Part shown: positions 13,862 to 18,711 of the stretch, piece by piece | Numbering within the stretch: the stretch's first letter is position 1 | Layout: every line of letters starts with the position of its first letter | Assembly: GCA_024645065.1 (NCBI GenBank) | Contig: JAHEGP010000031.1 | Coordinates: 1 to 18,711 of the forward strand | Length of the DNA: 18,711 nt | Source: Cellvibrionales bacterium | GTDB taxonomy: Bacteria > Pseudomonadota > Gammaproteobacteria > Pseudomonadales > JAHEGP01 | Reading direction: 5' to 3' | Position numbers and translations under genes: made by a program | Notes under the pieces: generated by a model | Told to the model about the DNA's origin: nothing | The model's database searches: none | Seen by the model: only the letters and a program-made list of their open reading frames with translations

Positions 13862-14866
13862 ATGCAGACTGCCGTAAACGAATTACTCACACCGAAATTT
13901 ATTGGTGTTGATCAGATTTCCACTACCCATGCCAAGGTAACCCTGGAGCCGCTTGAACGTGGCTTCGGGCACACCCTGGGTAACGCCTTGCGCCGAATTC
14001 TACTGTCGTCCATGCCCGGTTGTGCCATCACAGAGGTAGAGATCGATGGCGTACTCCATGAGTACAGCACCATAGAAGGTGTGCGGGAAGATGTGATTGA
14101 GATTCTTCTGAACCTCAAAAATGTCGCGATATTGATGGAGGGTAAGGACGAGACAGTAGTGACACTGAGTGCGAGGGGGCCGGGCGTCGTAACCGCTGCA
14201 GATATCCAGTTGGGCAACGACATGGAAGTCAAGAACCCCGGGCATGTCATAGCGCACCTCAGCGACAACACCGATTTGCGTGTCTCCCTTACCGTGGCAC
14301 GGGGACGCGGGTACGAGCCCGCCGATGCCCGGGTTAGCGAGGAAGACGAGACCACGGCCATTGGCAAACTGCAGTTGGACGCGACCTATAGTCCTGTGCG
14401 CCGGGTTTCTTATTCTGTCGAAAACGCTCGGGTAGAGCAGCGGACCAACCTTGACAAGCTGGTGTTGGACCTGGAAACCAACGGTACCATAGACCCGGAG
14501 GACGCGATTCGACGCGCCGCGACTATCCTGCAGAAGCAGCTTGCGGTGTTCGTCGATCTTGAAAGTGCTGCTGAGGCGCCCAGCGTTGAGCCAGAAGAAG
14601 AGATCGATCCTATCCTGCTGCGTCCGGTTGACGATCTCGAGTTGACTGTGCGTTCTGCCAATTGCCTCAAGGCAGAGAGCATCTACTACATCGGTGATCT
14701 GGTCCAGCGCACAGAGGTCGAGCTGCTCAAGACTCCGAACCTGGGCAAGAAGTCGTTGACAGAAATCAAGGATGTGCTGGCATCTCGGGGTTTGTCTCTT
14801 GGGCTGCGTCTTGACAACTGGCCACCGGCCAGCCTGCGTAGCGATGAGCGTGTGCTTGCATCTTGA
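13862..14866 (+). CDS. rpoA: RNA polymerase alpha subunit
   Basis: RpoA dimerises to nucleate RNA polymerase assembly, and its C-terminal domain binds UP elements and activators. The product is 334 residues (E. coli 329). The N-terminal domain contains THAKVTLEPLERGFGHTLGN and LRRILLSSMPGCAITEVEID. An acidic linker (about 236-248, PSVEPEEEIDP) leads to the C-terminal domain, where ELTVRSANCLKAES holds Arg264, equivalent to E. coli Arg265. TPNLGKKSLTEIKDVLASRG is also intact. The last eleven or so residues after WPPAS form a short lineage-specific tail, similar in length to Pseudomonas. GCAGGTAAAG precedes ATG 13862. Confidence 0.98.
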   Translation: MQTAVNELLTPKFIGVDQISTTHAKVTLEPLERGFGHTLGNALRRILLSSMPGCAITEVEIDGVLHEYSTIEGVREDVIEILLNLKNVAILMEGKDETVVTLSARGPGVVTAADIQLGNDMEVKNPGHVIAHLSDNTDLRVSLTVARGRGYEPADARVSEEDETTAIGKLQLDATYSPVRRVSYSVENARVEQRTNLDKLVLDLETNGTIDPEDAIRRAATILQKQLAVFVDLESAAEAPSVEPEEEIDPILLRPVDDLELTVRSANCLKAESIYYIGDLVQRTEVELLKTPNLGKKSLTEIKDVLASRGLSLGLRLDNWPPASLRSDERVLAS

Positions 14867-14936
14867 GCACATGCTGAGTTATTGATTGTGAAATCTATCG
14901 CTGCATAAGCGGTCATATCGGAAAGGAAAGAGAGTC

Positions 14937-15326
14937 ATGCGCCATCGTAAAAGTGGACGTCAATTAAATCGCAACAGTACCCATCGCAAGGCCATGTTTC
15001 GCAATATGACCTGTTCACTGCTGGAGCATGAACTGATCAGGACGACTGTACCCAAGGCCAAGGAATTGCGGCGCCATGCTGAACCGCTCATTACCCTCGG
15101 TAAGAGCGACTCGGTGGCTAATCGTCGCTTGGCCTTTGACCGGCTGCGTGACAAACGCGCGGTAGGTAAATTGTTCAGTGAGCTTGGGCCTCGCTACGAA
15201 GCTCGACCCGGGGGTTATTTGCGGATTATGAAATCCGGGTTCCGCGCTGGAGATACCGCGCCCATGGCCTACGTAGAATTGGTAGATCGTCCGGTAGAGG
15301 ATATCGACAACGACGCCGATGACTGA
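14937..15326 (+). CDS. rplQ: Large ribosomal subunit protein L17 (bL17)
   Basis: L17 lies at the base of the 50S subunit near the tunnel exit. The 129-residue product (E. coli 127) starts MRHRKSGRQLNRNSTHRKAM and continues with EHELIRTTVPKAKELRRHAE. The FDRLRDKRAVGKLF and ARPGGYLRIMK segments are typical. The C-terminus is acidic (VEDIDNDADD). A strong purine-rich site (GGAAAGGAAAGAGAG) lies before ATG 14937. Last gene of the cluster, followed by a strong terminator. Confidence 0.97.
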   Translation: MRHRKSGRQLNRNSTHRKAMFRNMTCSLLEHELIRTTVPKAKELRRHAEPLITLGKSDSVANRRLAFDRLRDKRAVGKLFSELGPRYEARPGGYLRIMKSGFRAGDTAPMAYVELVDRPVEDIDNDADD

Positions 15327-15350
15327 TTCGGGCGGTAGCGGACACAGAAC

Positions 15351-15387
15351 AATGCAAAAGCCGGACGTTTCGTCCGGTTTTTGCATT
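15351..15387 (+). terminator. Intrinsic terminator ending the ribosomal cluster
   Basis: Bases 15351-15367 pair with 15371-15387 around a TTT loop, giving a 17-bp stem with a single G-U. The GC core is CCGGACG/CGTCCGG, flanked by A-rich and T-rich arms (AAAA left, TTTTT right). Because the arms are A on one side and T on the other, it can terminate transcription from either direction. Confidence 0.95.
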
Positions 15388-15418
15388 ATGCGTCGGAATA
15401 TTTTACAGTTCGTTAATG

Positions 15419-15452
15419 ATTCACATTGGGTTGAATTTATAACTGATTGAAA
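15419..15452 (+). promoter_or_regulatory. Possible activator and IHF sites upstream of the sigma-54 promoter
   Basis: ATTCA (15419-15423) and TGAAT (15432-15436) form an inverted repeat with an 8-base spacer, centred about 70 bases before the predicted start site. Between it and the promoter, 15440-15452 matches the IHF consensus on the minus strand with one mismatch. The arrangement enhancer, IHF site, -24/-12 is usual for sigma-54 promoters. Both matches are short and lie in AT-rich DNA, so chance is a real alternative. Confidence 0.3.
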
Positions 15453-15471
15453 AAAATGAATTAAATAAATT

Positions 15472-15487
15472 TGGCACAGTTATTGCA
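15472..15487 (+). promoter_or_regulatory. Sigma-54 (RpoN) -24/-12 promoter
   Basis: TGGCAC (15472-15477), five bases, then TTGCA (15483-15487) is an exact match to the sigma-54 core consensus, with the invariant GG and GC twelve bases apart. The predicted start site is near 15497-15498, about 40 bases before the ATG of the PEP-CTERM gene, in the same direction and with nothing between. Confidence 0.85.
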
Positions 15488-15536
15488 GTAATTCGGTTGC
15501 CTTGGCTGCTTGTGTTCAACGGGATTAAAGAACGTT

Positions 15537-15956
15537 ATGAAAAGGATTGTTTACGTACTGGTGTTATTGGCCTCGACCTACAGTTGGGTCGGCCACGCTT
15601 CTCTGGTGAGCGAACCAGTGCAGCGTGACTTCGAGCCGTTGACCGACGGTTCAAGCGGCACTGATCCGGATGCCCTGGCTGTTACGTTTCCAATACCAAC
15701 CGCGAAAATTCAAAGCGTCGATTATTTTACCAGCGCGGCACGGGTGCCCGCGACGGTAGAGTCCATGAGCCAGGTATTGCAGTTGGCAGGGGATAAGCGC
15801 CGGGCAGATAGTCAGGGGCCCGCCTATATCGGCAACACGGATGAACTTCGGGTCAAGACGCGGGCCACGGCTTTGCCGGAGCCCAGCGTATGGTTATTGC
15901 TGGCCACCGGTCTGGTCGCTCTGGGCTTGTCGCGGCGCCGCTCGCGAGAATCCTGA
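15537..15956 (+). CDS. Small PEP-CTERM exosortase-substrate protein, function unknown
   Basis: The 139-residue product has three visible parts. An N-terminal signal peptide (MKRIVYVLVLLASTYSWVGHA) has a likely cut after Ala21. A hydrophilic middle of about 90 residues, with no cysteine, resembles nothing I recognise. A C-terminal sorting signal follows, made of LPEPS, a hydrophobic span (VWLLLATGLVALGLS) and an arginine cluster (RRRSRES). This is the classic PEP-CTERM tripartite tail, recognised by the inner-membrane exosortase and usually linked to exopolysaccharide and extracellular matrix. Start ATG 15537 is preferred over TTG 15510 because it opens the signal peptide; the ribosome binding site is weak (AAAGAACG). 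An exact sigma-54 promoter lies just upstream. The gene is alone, between the rplQ terminator and convergent uvrA. No exosortase is in the window. Sorting class is confident, molecular role unknown. Confidence 0.9.
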   Translation: MKRIVYVLVLLASTYSWVGHASLVSEPVQRDFEPLTDGSSGTDPDALAVTFPIPTAKIQSVDYFTSAARVPATVESMSQVLQLAGDKRRADSQGPAYIGNTDELRVKTRATALPEPSVWLLLATGLVALGLSRRRSRES

Positions 15957-16010
15957 CAAGAAGAGCTCTGGCTTCAGGGCATACCCGGGCACGCGCTAGC
16001 CACTACCCTC

Positions 16011-18711
16011 TCACGATGATGGGCTTAAAAGGCGAGCCAGAAATTGCCCGGTGTAGCTGGACTTCATCCTGGCGATGTCTTCCGGCGCCCCCGCTGCCAG
16101 AATACTGCCGCCCTGGTCGCCTCCCTCCGGCCCCAGATCGACTATCCAGTCAGCCGTTTTGATGACATCGAGGTTGTGCTCTATCACCACCACGGTATTG
16201 CCGTGGTCACGCAAACGGTGCAGCACCCCCAATAACTGTTTTATGTCGTGGAAGTGGAGGCCGGTCGTCGGCTCATCGAGAATATACAGTGTTCTACCGG
16301 TGTCGCGTCGTGAAAGTTCCCTCGACAGCTTCACCCGCTGGGCCTCTCCGCCAGAGAGCGTGGTTGCGGCTTGTCCCAGCTTGATGTAGGCAAGGCCCAC
16401 ATCCATTAACGTCTGCAACTTGTTGGCGACCGCTGGAACATTGGCAAAAAATTCCCGGCTGTCTTCCACTGTCAGGTCCAGCACCTCACTGATATTTTTA
16501 CCCTTGTAGCGAATGTCGAGCGTTTCGCGGTTGTAGCGCTTTCCGCTGCAGATGTCACACGGCACGTAGATGTCGGGCAAGAAGTGCATTTCAACCTTAC
16601 TGACCCCATCACCATGGCAAGCCTCGCATCGACCGCCCTTGACATTGAAGCTGAACCTTCCTGGCTTGTAACCCCTGGAGCGCGCTTCCTGGGTCTGGGC
16701 AAAAAGCTCGCGTATCGGCGTAAAAATGCCGGTGTAAGTGGCCGGGTTGGAGCGGGGCGTTCGGCCAATCGGGCTCTGGTCAATGTCGATACACTTGTCG
16801 ACCAGTTCAAGACCACTGATGCTTTGGTGAGGTGCCGCCTGAAGCGTAGTGGCATTGTTCAGGCGAGTTGCTGCTACGGGGTAGAGAGTGTGGTTGATCA
16901 AGGTCGATTTGCCAGACCCCGAGACCCCGGTTACGCAGGTCATCAGCCCAACCGGTATTTCCAGGGTCACGCTTTTAAGGTTATTGCCGCTGGCGCCTTG
17001 CAGCACGATATGCTTGCCTGGCCGGGGAGGCAGGCGGCGGTTGGGCAGGGCGATGTGCTGTTTGCCGCTAAGGTATTGCCCGGTAAGGGATCGCGGATTT
17101 TTTACAATCTGCTCAAAGCTGCCCGACTCGATGATCTCGCCGCCGTGGACTCCCGCGCCCGGCCCGATGTCGATAATAAAGTCAGCGGCGCGAATAGCGT
17201 CTTCATCATGCTCTACTACGATCACCGTGTTGCCCAGGTCTCGCAAGTGAAGCAGGGTTTTCAGCAAGCGCTCGTTATCGCGCTGGTGCAAGCCGATGGA
17301 TGGCTCATCGAGGATGTACATCACACCTACCAACCCCGCGCCTATCTGGCTGGCCAGTCGAATTCGCTGGGCTTCGCCGCCAGAAAGCGTTTCCGCGCTG
17401 CGATCCAGTGTGAGGTAGTTCAGGCCGACATCGGCCAGAAATTGCAGTCGGCTGCGTATTTCCTTGAGTATCTTTTCAGCGATCTCCCCTTGCCTTCCAG
17501 AGAGTTGCAGCTGCAGCAGATACTGCAACGATTCATGGACCGAGAGGGCGGTAAGCTGGGGCAGGTTTTTTTCTTTGATAAAGACGTGGCGCGCGTCACG
17601 ACACAAGCGCGTACCCTGACATTCCGGGCAGGCCTGGGTGCTGAGGTATTTTGCCAGGTCCTCGCGCACCATTTGCGAGTCGGTATCCCGGTAGCGCCGC
17701 TCGAGGTTGGGAATAACTCCCTCGAAGGCATGTTTGCGTTGGTAGATGTCACCGCGATCATTGACGTAGCTAAACGTGATTTGTTCCTCGCCGCTTCCGT
17801 ACAGTACCACATCCCGGTGTTGCTTGTTCAGCGCTTCAAAGGGTGCATCGATGTCAAAGTTGTAATGCTCTGCGAGGGAATTGAGCATGTGGGCGTAGTA
17901 CACGCTGCGTCGGTCCCAGCCGCGAATTGCGCCCTCTGCCAGGCTGGCCTCGGGATGCTGGACCACGCGTTGCAGGTCAAAAAACTGCTTTACGCCCAGG
18001 CCGTCGCAACGGGGGCAGGCACCAGCCGGGTTGTTAAAGGAAAACAGCCGGGGCTCAAGCTCCCTGATCGAGTGGCCACACTCTGGACAGGCGAAGCGGG
18101 CGGAGAATACGGTATCCGGGCTGTCAGCATCCATCAGGCTAACGGTTGCGAGGCCGTCGGCCAGTTCCAGCGCATTTTCCAGCGATTCAGCAAGCCGAAG
18201 GTTGACCTGGGGGCGCACCTTCAGGCGGTCGACGATAACTTCGATGGTATGCTTTTTGTTCTTTTTCAGCGCGGGCAATTCATCCAGTTCGTAGACCACA
18301 CCGTCAATGCGAGTGCGCACATAACCCTGGGCACGCAATTGGTCGAACAGGTGCAGGTGCTCGCCTTTACGGTCCCTGACAACCGGCGCCAGAACCATAA
18401 TCCGGGTTTCTTCCGGCAACTCGAGAATACTGTCGACCATTTGCGAAACCGTCTGGGCTTCGAGCGGCAAGCCGTGATCCGGGCACTTGGGTGTTCCAGC
18501 CCGGGCGTAGAGCAAGCGCAGGTAATCATAAATCTCGGTGATGGTGCCCACGGTTGAGCGCGGATTGTGGGAGGTGGATTTTTGCTCGATGGATATTGCC
18601 GGCGACAGCCCCTCGATATGATCAACATCGGGCTTCTCCATCATCGACAGGAACTGGCGGGCGTAGGTAGACAGGGATTCCACATAGCGGCGCTGGCCCT
18701 CGGCATACAAG
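16011..18711 (-). CDS. uvrA: Excinuclease ABC subunit A, 5'-truncated by the window edge
   Basis: UvrA is the DNA damage sensor of nucleotide excision repair; as a dimer it loads UvrB. The frame is open to the right edge and encodes 899 residues to TGA at 16011-16013. By alignment with E. coli about 44 N-terminal residues are missing, including the first Walker A; the first full codon there is TTG (Leu), not a start. Seen, in fragment numbering: the UvrB-interacting region; a first zinc module (Cys208, Cys211, Cys232, Cys235); ABC signature LSGGEAQRI (442-450); Walker B YILDEP (465-470); second Walker A GVSGSGKST (595-603); second zinc module (Cys695, Cys698, Cys718, Cys721); second signature (785-793); and Walker B (809-814). 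It is convergent with the PEP-CTERM gene across 54 bases. Promoter and any LexA box lie outside. Confidence 0.98.
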   Translation of the reverse strand, partial: LYAEGQRRYVESLSTYARQFLSMMEKPDVDHIEGLSPAISIEQKSTSHNPRSTVGTITEIYDYLRLLYARAGTPKCPDHGLPLEAQTVSQMVDSILELPEETRIMVLAPVVRDRKGEHLHLFDQLRAQGYVRTRIDGVVYELDELPALKKNKKHTIEVIVDRLKVRPQVNLRLAESLENALELADGLATVSLMDADSPDTVFSARFACPECGHSIRELEPRLFSFNNPAGACPRCDGLGVKQFFDLQRVVQHPEASLAEGAIRGWDRRSVYYAHMLNSLAEHYNFDIDAPFEALNKQHRDVVLYGSGEEQITFSYVNDRGDIYQRKHAFEGVIPNLERRYRDTDSQMVREDLAKYLSTQACPECQGTRLCRDARHVFIKEKNLPQLTALSVHESLQYLLQLQLSGRQGEIAEKILKEIRSRLQFLADVGLNYLTLDRSAETLSGGEAQRIRLASQIGAGLVGVMYILDEPSIGLHQRDNERLLKTLLHLRDLGNTVIVVEHDEDAIRAADFIIDIGPGAGVHGGEIIESGSFEQIVKNPRSLTGQYLSGKQHIALPNRRLPPRPGKHIVLQGASGNNLKSVTLEIPVGLMTCVTGVSGSGKSTLINHTLYPVAATRLNNATTLQAAPHQSISGLELVDKCIDIDQSPIGRTPRSNPATYTGIFTPIRELFAQTQEARSRGYKPGRFSFNVKGGRCEACHGDGVSKVEMHFLPDIYVPCDICSGKRYNRETLDIRYKGKNISEVLDLTVEDSREFFANVPAVANKLQTLMDVGLAYIKLGQAATTLSGGEAQRVKLSRELSRRDTGRTLYILDEPTTGLHFHDIKQLLGVLHRLRDHGNTVVVIEHNLDVIKTADWIVDLGPEGGDQGGSILAAGAPEDIARMKSSYTGQFLARLLSPSS

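Noticed and set aside
16584..18557. A 657-residue open frame on the + strand, antisense to uvrA
   Set aside because: It is in codon-on-codon register with uvrA, where stops arise only opposite TTA, CTA and TCA codons. Those are rare in this GC-rich gene. Its translation resembles no protein and uvrA is unmistakable.

Overview
The window is the conserved ribosomal-protein supercluster of a gammaproteobacterium, read in canonical order on the + strand: the 3' part of tuf, the S10 operon (rpsJ to rpsQ), the spc operon (rplN to rpmJ) and the alpha operon (rpsM to rplQ). After it come one small PEP-CTERM gene and a convergent, 5'-truncated uvrA. All of these genes look intact apart from tuf and uvrA, which are cut by the window edges. 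Protein sequences are closest, from memory, to Pseudomonas and the Cellvibrio/Saccharophagus group. The EF-Tu reading frame implies a 407-residue protein with a ten-residue insertion relative to Pseudomonas EF-Tu, a length I remember for the Cellvibrio/Saccharophagus group. Together with a PEP-CTERM protein this suggests a Cellvibrionales-like, probably aquatic, gammaproteobacterium; this placement is inference.

Layout. 1-1146 tuf (end of the str operon), closed by a strong intrinsic terminator (1186-1223). 1224-1386 is non-coding. A near-consensus sigma-70 promoter (1387-1415) starts the S10 operon with a leader of only about 65 nt. 1487-6557 encodes S10, L3, L4, L23, L2, S19, L22, S3, L16, L29 and S17. 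6611-12215 encodes L14, L24, L5, S14, S8, L6, L18, S5, L30, L15, SecY and L36. A weaker candidate promoter and leader (12246-12349) precede S13, S11, S4, RpoA and L17. A long-stem terminator (15351-15387) ends the cluster. 15388-15536 is AT-rich and carries an exact-match sigma-54 (-24/-12) promoter directly before a 139-residue PEP-CTERM protein. uvrA runs leftward from the right edge to 16011.

Functionally the block supplies most small- and large-subunit assembly proteins, the SecY translocon channel and the RNA polymerase alpha subunit from closely spaced, often translationally coupled genes. UvrA belongs to nucleotide excision repair and is unrelated. The most notable element is the sigma-54-driven PEP-CTERM gene between rplQ and uvrA. 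It implies that the genome also carries an exosortase and an RpoN-dependent activator (probably PrsK/PrsR) elsewhere. I found no mobile element, CRISPR array, tRNA or rRNA, and no wholly new multi-gene system.
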